A stretch of DNA of 64,000 nucleotides from Psettodes erumei (GCA_016785225.1 JAFBJZ010000100.1:186001-250000); one strand, 5' to 3'. Shown: positions 40,322-51,186, numbered from the stretch's first letter. Program-made: numbers and translations. The notes: a model not told the origin generated them from the sequence alone.

Positions 40322-40400
40322 AGGAAGAAAGAAGAAGAAGAAGAAGAAGAAGAAGAAGGAGAAGGAGAAGAAGAAGAAGAAGAAGGAAAAGAAGAAGAAG
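40322..40400. repeat. (GAA)n trinucleotide repeat in the probable rgmb 5' UTR
   Basis: An imperfect GAA/GGA purine run of about 80 bases lies 80 bases upstream of the rgmb start codon, so it is probably transcribed in the 5' leader. A CACGTG E-box sits at 40140-40145 upstream of it. Confidence 0.9.
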
Positions 40401-40481
40401 TAGTGAGAAGGCCTGGACACCACCCCTCCTCGCTCGTCGGAGGTCTGGCCACTCTCCCCTCCTGGCCCTGCATGGACGGGG

Positions 40482-43400
40482 ATGGGGAGAGCCGGATGCT
40501 GTTGCCGCGGGGCTGAGCGCCTCGCCTCACCGTCTCTGGTGCGCCGCTTCCGGCCACTGCTGCTGCTGATCATCGCCCTCTGCTGCGGTGCTCACATAGG
40601 TAACTAACTACACTTCAGCACTGCAACGGCTACACGTCTCTCGGTCGTAATCGCAACTAATGTGTGGGTTTTACGCACTTCCATCCAGTTTGGCACTGAT
40701 TGCTCTGCGCTGCACCAGCTACAACCTCAGTGACAGTATTTTTTCCTTACTTTAATTCGTTGCCTTAAGAGATACTTTATTAGTCATCATGCGTTTGCGT
40801 TTGCAGTGATTGGGTTGCCGTTCCTTGTGTTAGGCCCTGTTCTGCCTGACAATGGCTCTCTCTCCAGCGGCAGTGCAGCAGCCTGAGCACGGATCGAGTT
40901 TCTCCTCCTCTCTCCTGGGCCGTCATTCTCCTGTCTGCCCCTTAATGGCTCATGGAGGAGGGGAAGAGAGGGTGACTACCTCTCCTTACATGCATTTATA
41001 ACCGATTGCAGCTGTACACAGCGCAATATACAAAAAAACAGAATCTATCCGAGTGGGAATGTGATCACAAAAAGTTGGGATTGGGATTATGCAGTGTTAT
41101 AAATCAGACTAAATTCACTGCGGAATACAGTTTATGTTCAGGAGTATGATACAAATGACTAAAATGCATTATAATAAATAGTATCTAGGTGATTAAAGTG
41201 CTATTGAGCACAAACTAAGTGCTGAATGCTTTTTGAACAGCAATTTCTTTGTTGTCAAGATTGTTTGTCTTTTGAAAATCACGAAAACGCAAAACCTCAC
41301 ACATTCAAGTCTGAGCCAGATGCTAGGTAGAGAGGAAAACAAAAACTGAACAAAAGAAAAAGCCAAAGGTTAATAAGGTGTTTGTAAGGATTATTGAAAC
41401 TAAAACATGATGTGACATCTTTTTTTGTGGCTATACAGAGGTCCTGATTAATTAACTCCTTATTCGCCACATTGCTTGTTGGTTTTTGTTTAATGAAGAC
41501 ACAGATGCATTTCTCATTTGGTGCAAAAGGCATTATAATATCCTCTTACTAGAAAGCATTTCTTTTTGGCCGAGGGTGTGTGTGTGTTGCTGTGCGTGCA
41601 GGGGGTTGGCTGTTGTGGCGGCTGTCTGTTGAGCAGTCACACCTCCAGTAATTAGTTTAACACGGCTCAGGCAGCGGGACAAAACCGCCTCTGCACGCGG
41701 CCTGGTGGGAACAGAGAGACCCACTTCGCATTAAAGACCCTCTTGGCACTTTCTGCTACATGTGCGTCACCTGGAAAGAATGTGCATTATTTAGTCTGTT
41801 TAGCCAAACATAGTGTTTTATTTGTCAAAACTTGCACATTTCAGGGTATTTATGCGCATTTCATTGTCACTCCAGCTGTCAGCCCCATGTGTCTGTTTAG
41901 ACTGGAAAGCAGGAATGTCTGAGTGGTCGACTGTCGTTCGCAGTGTCAGCAAGACCGAGAGACGGAGAGAAAGAAATAAAGAAAGAGCGCATGCTATAGT
42001 GAGCTCCTGCAAAGCTTTGTGTCTCTAAGCTTGGAGGGCTGTTTGTGTGATTTGAGCTCGGTGTGTGAGAGAGTGCACACAACAGGGTGATCAATAAGCA
42101 CTTCACGAGCCATTCCCTCGGTTGAGAGATGATCCCAGTAGATCCTTTTCTGATCTCTGGAGATCAGAGAAGTTGGAGGCAGCCAGGATGGGGAGACAAA
42201 GAATCGCTAAACCTGGCAGATTCAGCCTGTGGATCTTTTGACCTCTGTCTGATGGTAGAGAAGGTGCCTAAGGATGCAGGGAAGGGAGGCTGAGAGATGG
42301 TGGGGGTTGTAGAGAAGACTGGGCAGGAAATCAAGCTGAGAGGTCTGAAGACTGGAAACAGGAGTAGTGCTGATGGAGACAAATGATTCAAGTTAGAAAA
42401 GAATCTGATCTGAAAAGATGATATTTGACAAAAAAGAAGCAATGAGACCTGTGAGATGATAAAGTCAGCTAGGAAGGGGGTAAAAAAAGAGATATAGTGG
42501 TGGAACGTGAAAGGAATGGTGTGGACATTGCTGATATTTTTATTGTGTCTAAATTGAAACAAACCAGGCTGTGGATGTGTTGAATGGACCCTTTTTATGC
42601 TCCTCTTAACAGTATCCTCAAGTTAATTCAGTATTCATTGTGTCGGCTCAGTGTACCCCAAAAAATGTCTTATATGTATGCACAAGATGGGATTTTCTTT
42701 TGAGAATACAGCTGCGCGTACTTGGAGAGAGCACTTCAGAGGACAGCCTCATGAAAGGGTTAGCCTTGGAGAATAATACTGATTCAGAAAAGGGTACGAA
42801 ACCCCTCTGTTTACTTGATCAGTCGCGGGGAAGCCTTGAGTGAAGGGAGAACTGCGGAGCAGCACAGCGGGAGCTGGTGTGCAACTTCAGCAGATGCTTG
42901 TCATCAGAGAGAGTTCGGTTTTAAATCTTCGCGTAAGTCGGCGGTTTAACTCGAGTCCCCCTACGTCACCCTGCTGGGACAATGTCGGTGAATGAGTGCT
43001 TTTGTGTGTTTTCAGAGCAGCTCATGATTCCGATACCCTCTGAAATAGAATAAACCCACTCTGATTAGATTGGAACCGGTATTTAGGTACTGCAGGCCAG
43101 ATAGGGGGAAAGAAGGAGGCTGTTGGTGCGCCAGTCAAAGACACAATGTGTCCTCAGTGCTCAGGCTGTCTGTACAGCGGTGGCTGGCATGGAAGGCAAC
43201 CTGTGTATGTGTGTGCGCGTGTGGCTGTGGGTTGCGGTCTCAGTATTTAACAGGCCGGAGAGAGATTCTGACGCATGGTGTGAGCGGGGGTCCGAGTACC
43301 TGCACCCGGATTTCTAAAGCTCAGAGCACTACTGCCCCCAAATGGTGGCATTCCGACTCCTTCATGCCCCAAAATCAAGAGTTGGAATTTGCCCCTAGCG

Positions 43401-46400
43401 TGTGTGTGTTTATGTGTTTGTGGTAAGTTACGGTTGTTTAGTGATGGTGCGACATGAAGGGAAATCTGTTGCTTTCAGTGGAAACCATGCACGTTCTGCC
43501 TTTGCTTGGCCATTTGGAGATCGTACCAGAATCGGAAGATCATGGACTGTGTGCGTTTAATGAAAGCAGCATTCTTTCCAAGATAGCTATTTGTATGTGT
43601 GTGTGTTCAGCTGCCCATAGACTGCAGAGCTTTTCTTTCCCCCTCTCTCTCTCTCTCTCTGGCCTAATCTAATAGGAGCACGCTGTGACTGATGCATTAG
43701 GTCTGGTCTCTCTCTCTCTCTCTCTCTCCCACTCCCACTTTGACTCCCTCTCTCTCGCTCGCTCTCTGATGATCTATGATATAAAAGGCTGGTTTGACCC
43801 GTGTTACATTCAGAAATACAGCAACAGATAAAGCATCGGGGATGATTTCAGACCGAGAAATTTGTTCTTGATGGGTATACGAGGACACAATAATCAGTCT
43901 TATGGATGCATTTCCGTGCTTCAGCCTGCTCCGGTGATTCATGATTATAGCTGTAAACAAACATTAAACTGACAAAGAACATAACTTAACATCATGTTTG
44001 ATAAGGAGAAACTTTGTCTATTTTCTGTGCTCTAGTTATGAGATCACAAACAAAATTTCCTCAAAAATGAATTTAATCAGCAAAATAGTCTCAACAAAAA
44101 TAAGCATAACAAGATCATGATAGCATGTATGCATGCAAAGCACACCCCATATTGTCAAGTTATCTCTCTCTGCCATTCCTTATGGGTTAAAGATTTGTAG
44201 TCTGTCTTCTCCCTTGCTACTTGGCTATATAAGCAGCATTATCTCACTCCTTGTGGGAAAATGTTCTTTATCTTTTCCCCCTGGCTGCTCTTTGGTTTAT
44301 TACACTTAAGGTTTATTACACTCACAGAGCGGCACTGCTGATTGATCAAGACTTTGAACCAGCAGTCGGTTCTTTTCTCCAATTTTATTAGGCTGGATTG
44401 TAACAGGCTGGTAGCATTGTGCGTTTAAGATCAAAGCCTTCTTCGCACAGTAACCTTAGTTATCCCCTGTGAGCACATCGACTTTCCAATTCCATGGAGG
44501 TCAAGTTCTCAGTCTTGTTCATGCAGAAATGATCAGACGTGCATGTTCCTCTTGAGCTATTTTTAGCCGATCACCTATTATTACCATTATAAGCTTCATT
44601 ACTTTCTGTATTTCTGATGATCTGTGTGTCCTCTCCAGGTCAGTGTCAAGTGGCCACCCCTCAGTGTCGTATCCAGAAGTGCACCACTGACTTTGTGTCC
44701 CTGACCTCCCACCTGACACCGGCCGTGGATGGCTTTCACACCGAGTTTTGCAAGGCTCTGCGTGCGTATTCGGCCTGCACCCAGAGGACGGCCAAGGCCT
44801 GCCGGGGGAACCTGGTCTTCCACTCAGCTGTGCTGGGCATCTCAGACCTCATGAGCCAGAGGAATTGTTCCAGAGATGGACCCACTTCCTCCACGTACCC
44901 CGAGGTCCACCCTGAGCCCTGCAACTACCACAGTCGCACGCAGCACGCCCATGCACACTCCCACGTGCACGCACACACGCACTCCCACGCTCACGGCCAC
45001 AGCCACAGCCACTCTCGGCCCGGCTACCTGTTCTGCGGTCTGTTCGGGGACCCACACCTGAGGACATTTAAGGACAGCTTCCAGACCTGTAAGGTGGAGG
45101 GGGCGTGGCCTCTCATTGATAATGACTATCTGTCAGTGCAGGTCACGAATGTTCCCGTGGTACCCGGCTCTAGTGCCACGGCGACCAATAAGGTGAGAAG
45201 AGAAGGATTGCATAGGAGGAAGCAGAGAGAAGTGGGCTTTTTTGAGACTAATTTACTATCATTAAGGCTGAAAGAGCTTCCAAAGTGAGAACAGCTGGTG
45301 TACTTTTATTTCTGTGTATGTGTGTGTGTCTGTGTGTTAGAGAGAGAACGATTTCTATAATGACCTTTAAGTTGCATTTCTGAGACTTAGTGAAATAAAT
45401 CTTATCAATATGAGCCGAGAAAACACCGTTTCTCTCTCTGCTCTACTTTCCCCTTTCTTGCTGTATCATTCTCTGTGTCTTTGACTGCATCAGACCCACA
45501 GATGTGAGGCCAACAGCCCGATCTTGTGACTGTCTCTTTTGACTGAAGCAGTGTTGGAAACCTAACTTGGTTAATGGCTGCATATAGCATGACCTCTAAT
45601 AACATGGAATGGGATGTGTGAAAGGACCCACTGTTTACTTATGTGTGTGTTTGTTCTTGTGTGTGTGTGTCTCATAAGTGTCACTCCAGCTTAAAGCAAT
45701 ATGTGTGTTCAAGGCTTTATCCCTTTATAACAAAAATGACATACACACACACTCACTCAATACCAAATGGATGATGAGCCACAGAAGGTGATCTCTGTGG
45801 TGTTAAAGAAGCATTGCTGATGTTTCCCTGATGATCTACCCTCTCTAGTTTAGTCGATAGCTTTAATTATTAAAGCGCATACACACACACACACACACAC
45901 ATATTAAGCAAATAGGGTCGCTACACTTTGGAGCTGAAGGTCTAACCTTGTGTCAGAGGTGGGGCAAGTTATTAGTCATGATAATTAGGGACACACACAA
46001 TCTCTTACATGCACACACACACACACATTAACAGCCCTCCAGGCTTAATGGCCTGCCAGGCCTCATTCCTCACAGCTGTCATGTGAACAAAGCGGGCCAT
46101 TCACCGGAACTATGATGCTAGTGCTAACCGTAATGCTCACACCACACCCTGTATCCACCACTGCTTCCACTCACCACTGGGGCCCTGTGTGTTTTTACGT
46201 GTGTGTGTGTGTGTGTGTGCGCATGTGTCAGCATGTTTGCATAGCTGTGTCAAATTACAACTTGTTAAAAAGTCATTTAGTAATTTCTCAAATTTAGTGT
46301 GATGAGAGTCAATAACCTGTGCAGGCAGTGAATGTTAATATTTGTATGTGTGTGAGAGGCCTTTAATCTGGGGCTGTACCCATTGATCGTTTTATCATTT

Positions 46401-47745
46401 TTATTGTCAATAAATCTGGTGGGCACTTTTCCCCTTAATTACCAGAATAATGGTTTAATCGTTAAAATTTCAGATAATACTGAATTTGTAGTTTTCAGTT
46501 CTGTCAATCATAAAATTTTGATTTTTTTTTTTGTCATGGGTTAGCATTATGGCTGATTATCTTCTTGAATGATAAATTAATAATTTAGTCTTTTTTATCT
46601 CAAAAACTACTTTAGCAGTCTCCAAAGTACTTTTTTGTCTGATAATGAAGCCAAAAGATATTTCATGGACATTCATTGATATTCATATGTGACATAGTGA
46701 AGCAGTAAATCCTAACTCCTGAGAAGCAGAAACCAGCAAATAATTGGCATTTTTGCTTGAAAAATTACTGGAATGATTTAATTGATCATTCATTTTGTTT
46801 GAGTGGACTAATGGAATAACTGAAGAGTTGTTATTAGGCTTCATTTAGCCAACTCCACTCATCTCCCTTTATGAAAGTTGTGTTTGGCCCATACCTAATG
46901 AATTAACTTCGCAATTGTGAACTGCTACTCGCATTATAAAACTGAACACACTTTAAACTTCAAATGTCTCTACAACTGCTCTACAGATCACCATCATCTT
47001 CAAGCCCTATGAGGGTTGCACAGATCAGAGGGTCTACCAGGCCGTGACAGACAACCTCCCTGCTGCCTTTGACGATGGCACCGTGAGCAGTGGAGACCCC
47101 ATCCACACTTTTGCTAGTGCAGACGGTGCAACCGGGAAGGTCCGGGCCCTGTGGATCTCTGAGCGCACCCCGGGGCACCACGTGGAGCTGCATGCTGGCT
47201 ACATCGGCGTGACTGTAATCGTTCGCCAGCTGGGCCGCTACCTGACCCTGGCTGTGCGGATCCCAGAGGAGCTGGCTCAGGCCTACGATGCCACCCAGGA
47301 CCTGCAGCTCTGTCTGAATGGCTGCCCCAGTGGAGAGCGCATCGACCAGGCAGGCCATCTTCCCCTACCCCTCTCCCCTCCTGCACTTGGCCTACAGCTT
47401 CAGCAGCTGCGACGGCCCAGCTACTCCTCACAGACACAAGCATACCCGTATGGTGCCCCGCAGGTTTTTGGCATGGAGGGGGCAAAGGAACGGTGCAGGG
47501 AGAAGCTGGAGGTGCAGGATATTTACTTCCACTCCTGCGTGTTTGATCTCCTGACCACCGGGGATGCTAATTTCACAGTGGCGGCGTACAGTGCCCAGAA
47601 GGACATGGAGAGTCTCCACCCGCATCGGGATAGATGGAGGATCTACCCCCGTGGCTCTGCCACCTCCACCTTACACTCTGATTGTCAACCTGTCAAATGG
47701 CTCACTCTGCTCCTGCTGTGTGCTCTGAGTGTGGCGTTGATGTAA
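40482..47745 (+). CDS. rgmb: repulsive guidance molecule B (DRAGON), GPI-anchored BMP co-receptor
   Basis: Three coding exons: 40482-40599, 44639-45192 and 46987-47745, with phases 1 and 0, giving 476 residues. Exon 1 encodes a leader with an LLLLIIALCC core. Exon 2 has the RGM N-terminal cysteine domain (CRIQKCTTDFVSLTSHL, CRGNLVFHSAVLGISDLMSQ) and the von Willebrand-like part. This includes the GDPH autocleavage site at residues 176-179 and the FKDSFQTCKVEGAWPLIDN block. Exon 3 ends with CVFDLLTTGDANFT and a hydrophobic tail (LTLLLLCALSVALM) expected to direct GPI attachment. Conserved blocks favour RGMB over RGMA and hemojuvelin. A 24-residue alternating His insert lies at residues 142-165. 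The start ATG has G at -3 and +4. In the family, RGMB binds neogenin and BMP ligands at the cell surface. Confidence 0.96.
40600..44638 (+). other. rgmb intron 1
   Basis: An intron of about 4 kb. It holds CT-rich tracts near 43640 and 43710, GA-rich stretches and unique AT-rich DNA. No internal exon or named repeat is supported. Confidence 0.85.
45193..46986 (+). other. rgmb intron 2
   Basis: An intron of about 1.8 kb with short CA/TG tracts near 45884, 46010 and 46200 and an AT-rich 3' half. No coding segment was seen. Confidence 0.85.
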
Positions 47746-49440
47746 TAGCAGGACTGGGAGTCTTTGCGTGTGCCTGCATGCGTGTGGGCTTGTGTATGTG
47801 TGTGCACTAGAAAGAGAGTTCTTTGCTGAGCACTGATACTGAGCACTGTTTCCTCTCATGCATGGAGGGAACAGTAGGCGGGACAGTTACTGGGAACTAG
47901 ACATTTTTGTAGAAGAGGTGCCAGACCTCCCAGCAGGCACAGGAGATACTGGTAACACTTACTGCATCTTACCTGACAGAATCAGCCCTTTGGAGGTAAA
48001 ACAGACAGGAGATGTGGTGACGGCTTACGCAATCGGTCTTCATCTTTGGATCGGACACTGTTGACACTGACGCAAACATTCCTGTGGGGGTGAATTTAGT
48101 GTGAGGATATACACTCCAGACTGTAAATACTTCATTTTGTCTTCAGTGCACAGTGTAATGGCGTAGAGTTTGTTTTCTTTGTGCCAATTGATGTGATTTT
48201 TCTTTAATACCTCAGACAGAGGATGTTTGTTTTAACAGAAGCACTTTATTTTGATCTTTTTTTTCTTTTTAACAAATCCACATCAGTGTTTCTTCCTCCC
48301 ATTTACTCTCCTCTACCAAATTCCTCAGTGGCTCAAGTTTTGGAGACTAGATATAATTTGGTTTTTGATCCTTTCAAAACAAAAGTCAGTAGATTACAAA
48401 GAGCTGCAATTTTTGTTAAAATGCACCATTCTTCCAGGAGCTGATTGAAGTCAGCGTTTCACTTTAAGTCAGTGTGAGTTGTTCTGTTGAATGTATCATG
48501 AATATTACACAGCAAATACTATCAGCACTATTTTGTTGCTGTATGTCTTTGTTGTTTTTCCTTAGTCTGGATTTCAAATGTGTGCGCATGTGAGTGTGCC
48601 TGGGTGTGTTTGTTGACATGCTTGAATGTGTTTTTATTTCACCTAAGAATCACATTAGAAGGTATGCCCACCTTCTTGCCATGAGGCTGTGATGATACTG
48701 GCTCTTGTTTTTTACTCAGTGTATTCTTTGTTGTTTTTAATTTGAGCCAAAGACAGATGATGGATGGTTTTTTATGTACAAAGGAAACTCACCACCAAAC
48801 CAGCACTCTCATCCTCACAGTCTCCTTCTCCCATGTTTTTTTTTTAAACTTGCTACTGTAGACTTTTTTTTCACCAACTGCCAGAATTGACAAGCGGCTC
48901 CTTAATGGGATATGTGTAAGATACTGGAGTGCAGACAAAACACTGCAAATCACTGACAGAACTTCGCCACAGAGTCTGCTGGGGTATACACTTCAGCACT
49001 GAGTGGTGAGAAATGAATGCCATTTGATAACTGGTAGAAAGATCAAGCCTTTTAACAATTAGCTTTTTTTTTAACATGTAACTGTGTACTTGCGCCCCCC
49101 TTTTTTGGTCATATAAGCTTTATCTCAGTTTTTGGCATTGTGATCTCTTACATCATGTGTGAGTGTCAGTTTGGTGAAGAGTGACTGGTCAGTGTTGAAA
49201 TACTTAACTTATTTATGAACGTAGTGTCCTGTAGAGGAAGTTAAGCTCCATATTCTTGCTGTTGGATAATAATTTAAAAACAAATGTCAGATGTGATTGT
49301 ACTGCCACCTAGTGGTGCTCTGTTGCTATTTCAGTGTGTTACGCTCAAAAAAAGAAAAAAAAAAGAAAAAATCAGGAAACAAACTGTGCAAGTGTTTTAT
49401 TTAAGAAAAACAATAAAGTCAAAATGGTCGAAACTAACTT
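47746..49440 (+). other. rgmb 3' UTR and polyadenylation region
   Basis: From the stop codon to the first canonical AATAAA I found on the plus strand (49412-49417) is about 1.67 kb. It is T-rich with no coding content. The transcript end is placed near 49430. That abuts or overlaps the 3' end of the minus-strand ptcra candidate, whose nearest canonical signal (TTTATT on the plus strand) is at 49445-49450. Confidence 0.6.
49304..49315 (-). promoter_or_regulatory. CTCF core motif
   Basis: GCCACCTAGTGG fits GCCMYCTRSTGG, the reverse complement of the published CTCF core CCASYAGRKGGC, at every position. It lies between the convergent rgmb and ptcra genes. One-mismatch relatives are at 3080-3091 and 57156-57167. 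Confidence 0.5.
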
Positions 49441-49911
49441 CCTGTTTATTAATTTTACATCGACAAGAATATAAAAATTTCCAAATTTCCCCAACAGATA
49501 TTTAACAAGGAATTCAGAATTTGTCTCATTTAGGTCTCAACACACATATTTTCTCAGAACAACAACACACACACACACACATATTGTATATACAGTATGT
49601 GCACCACCCATCTGTCTGAGGTTAGGTTTTGAACAGATACCAAAGTTGGCTTCAAAGACACCATGTGTTTTCAACTGCCACAGTTGGCAGCACCTGGGAT
49701 GTCATTGTGGAAAGGCTGAAAATGGCGCGACAAAAGCCTTGTAGCATTTGAGAGATGCTTCTCCTGTGATCCTTACTTCAGTCCATGAGACTTTAGAAAA
49801 ATCTCTGTGGAAGACCACAGGAATATACCTTGTCTCAATTTGCAGACAAGAAAAAGTTCCCCTCTCTGGGTTTTTTTGTTTGCAAGGTCATGGCTCTCCA
49901 TTTCCAACCAT
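49440..49911 (-). other. ptcra: ptcra 3' UTR exon
   Basis: The acceptor is TTAACTTTTCAG at 49912 on the minus strand. The first base A completes the stop codon. A minus-strand AATAAA lies at 49450-49445. TCR-alpha and TCR-delta genes also carry a separate 3' UTR exon. An earlier AATAAA at 50068-50063 would serve an unspliced form. Confidence 0.5.
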
Positions 49912-50153
49912 CTGAAAAGTTAAAATTTATTGTTAAGCCTTATGGAAAAAATGTAAATTATATTAGGGCAAATAAAACAGTTTAACAGACTTTTAGGCAA
50001 TATATATACAATATAATACTTAATGTACTAATAAAACATGTATGTGAATGACACCACAACATTTTATTCATACTAGTGTATATGCGTATGTGGATGTTTT
50101 GTGGCTAGTGCTACGCTGATCACATTTTGGTCCAAATTAAAGCACACAGACTC

Positions 50154-50264
50154 TTACCACTTGATAACAGCATAGGTAGTCATGAGAACGTCAAAGACGA
50201 TGATCTTCATGAAGAGCAGTCTCATAGCGAAGTACGATCATCGTGTTAGTCCACATATCAACAT
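50154..50264 (-). CDS. ptcra: ptcra exon 4: transmembrane segment, with frameshift
   Basis: The acceptor TTTGGTCTCCAG opens the exon in phase 1 as DMWTNTMIVL. The conserved helix AMRLLFMKIIVFDVLMTTYA lies in the next frame; a TGA blocks that frame just upstream, and no alternative AG rescues it. The coding end is a lysine. A donor (GTAAGAG) at 50157 can splice to 49911, making a TGA across the junction. Without splicing one Trp is added, then TAA at 50156-50154. Confidence 0.7.
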
Positions 50265-51148
50265 CTGGAGACCAAACCACACATCAGGAAAAATAAAACT
50301 TCTGTGCAGTATGAGTCACAGGGAATTGTTTTTTTGGCTGTTTGGAAACTAAATTTACCTCCTTTCCCTTTCTCGTCACAGCATTTTTTTTCTCGAACAT
50401 CTGAAATAACAAAATGTTTAAAAATCTTCGTGAAACGCAAGAAGAGTGATATGTTCAGATGTGACCTGCCTTAGTCCTACCTGATGGGGTTGTGTGGTGT
50501 CTCCTGGTGACCTTTGGATGTCGTCGGAGGCTGACGGAGCAACTGTACGATGGCCAGTCACTGGTCGCCACTGTGATTGTGGCCACGGCGTTGTGGCCGC
50601 GATGCCTCCTGTTTAGAGATATGCTGTTTGGTGTGGTGGACGTGTAGTCCTCTGAGGGTGACCTCCAGCTGACCTCTAGGTGCCCCCTCCTGAAGTCACT
50701 AACCATACAGACCAGCAGGGTCCAGCCAAGCCTTTCGCCTGAGAGGTGGATTGGAGGGGCCAGAGATGCCAAGACATCACCCTCTACCCCTCCTGAGCCA
50801 GATGGAGGAAGGAGGATCGCATGAGGATAAATACAATATTTGGATTTAAAAAATTATATACTGTGTATATATAAAAAAACGTGACTTTAGGCAGTAGTCC
50901 TATACTGACTACTGCCCATGAAAAACCTTTTGATGATCACAAGTTTAAATATCTATAGCTATTCTACAAACACTGACTCAAATTCCCACTCAAAATATTA
51001 GATTTATTTAGGATGTATGAGGTTTTTACTGGATAATACTGAAGCATGAAAATACACATCAGGATCATGTATCAGAGATTCAAAAGCTCTTACCTGTCCA
51101 TAAATAGATGATAGGAAGGTAAAATAAACCCCTGGATGGCTTGGTCAT
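50154..51148 (-). CDS. ptcra: candidate pre-T-cell receptor alpha chain (pTalpha); transmembrane exon frameshifted as written
   Basis: Four coding exons on the minus strand: 51148-51094 leader, 50792-50481 Ig domain, 50400-50359 connecting peptide, 50264-50158 transmembrane. The first three joints are all phase 1, as in TCR constant and PTCRA genes. The mature N-terminus reads ASLAPPIHL; human pTalpha has PSLAPPIML there. The Ig C1 fold shows Cys47, Trp61 and Cys103. The connecting exon has paired Cys129/130 to bond TCR-beta. The membrane segment RLLFMKIIVFDVLM has Arg, Lys and Asp spaced 5 and 5, the pTalpha pattern; TCR-alpha has Asn in place of Asp. The predicted length is about 171 residues with almost no cytoplasmic tail. 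One surplus base near 50227-50232 breaks the frame between exon 4's start and the membrane helix. No V or J segments are nearby, so an ordinary TCR constant gene is unlikely. In mammals the product pairs with TCR-beta in thymocytes for beta-selection. Confidence 0.8.
50359..50400 (-). CDS. ptcra: ptcra exon 3: connecting peptide
   Basis: A 42-base exon, phase 1 to phase 1, between a TTTTGTTATTTCAG acceptor and a GTAAAT donor. It encodes VREKKCCDEKGKG. TCR-alpha and pTalpha genes have a similar tiny exon (about 45 bases) carrying the interchain cysteine. Confidence 0.75.
50481..50792 (-). CDS. ptcra: ptcra exon 2: extracellular Ig C1 domain
   Basis: A 312-base exon, phase 1 in and phase 1 out, open throughout. 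The acceptor follows a TC-rich tract (CTCCATCTGGCTCAG); the donor is CAG then GTAGGA. It carries LLVCMVSDF (first Ig cysteine), LEVSW (core tryptophan) and WPSYSCSV (second cysteine), 55 residues between the cysteines, and a basic C-terminal stretch. No N-glycosylation sequon was found. Confidence 0.85.
51094..51148 (-). CDS. ptcra: ptcra exon 1: signal peptide
   Basis: ATG opens an 18-codon hydrophobic leader, MTKPSRGLFYLPIIYLWT, and ends in phase 1 at a strong donor (CAG then GTAAGAGC). Joined to exon 2 it gives a Gly-Gly-Val stretch before SLAPPI. Mammalian pTalpha also has a short Gly-containing stretch at this place. Confidence 0.75.
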
Positions 51149-51184
51149 GTCTACTTTAGTCAGAGTGGCTTCTGTGATAACTGT

Positions 51185-51186
<2 letters not shown>

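Noticed and set aside
47114..47625. Minus-strand open frames across rgmb exon 3
   Set aside because: They are shadows of the GC-rich coding exon; the plus frame has clear RGM homology.
50154..51148. The Ig gene as a rearranging TCR-alpha or TCR-delta constant region
   Set aside because: It has its own leader exon spliced straight to the Ig exon, no J-like segments were seen upstream, and the helix has Asp at the pTalpha place. Not fully excluded without a tree.
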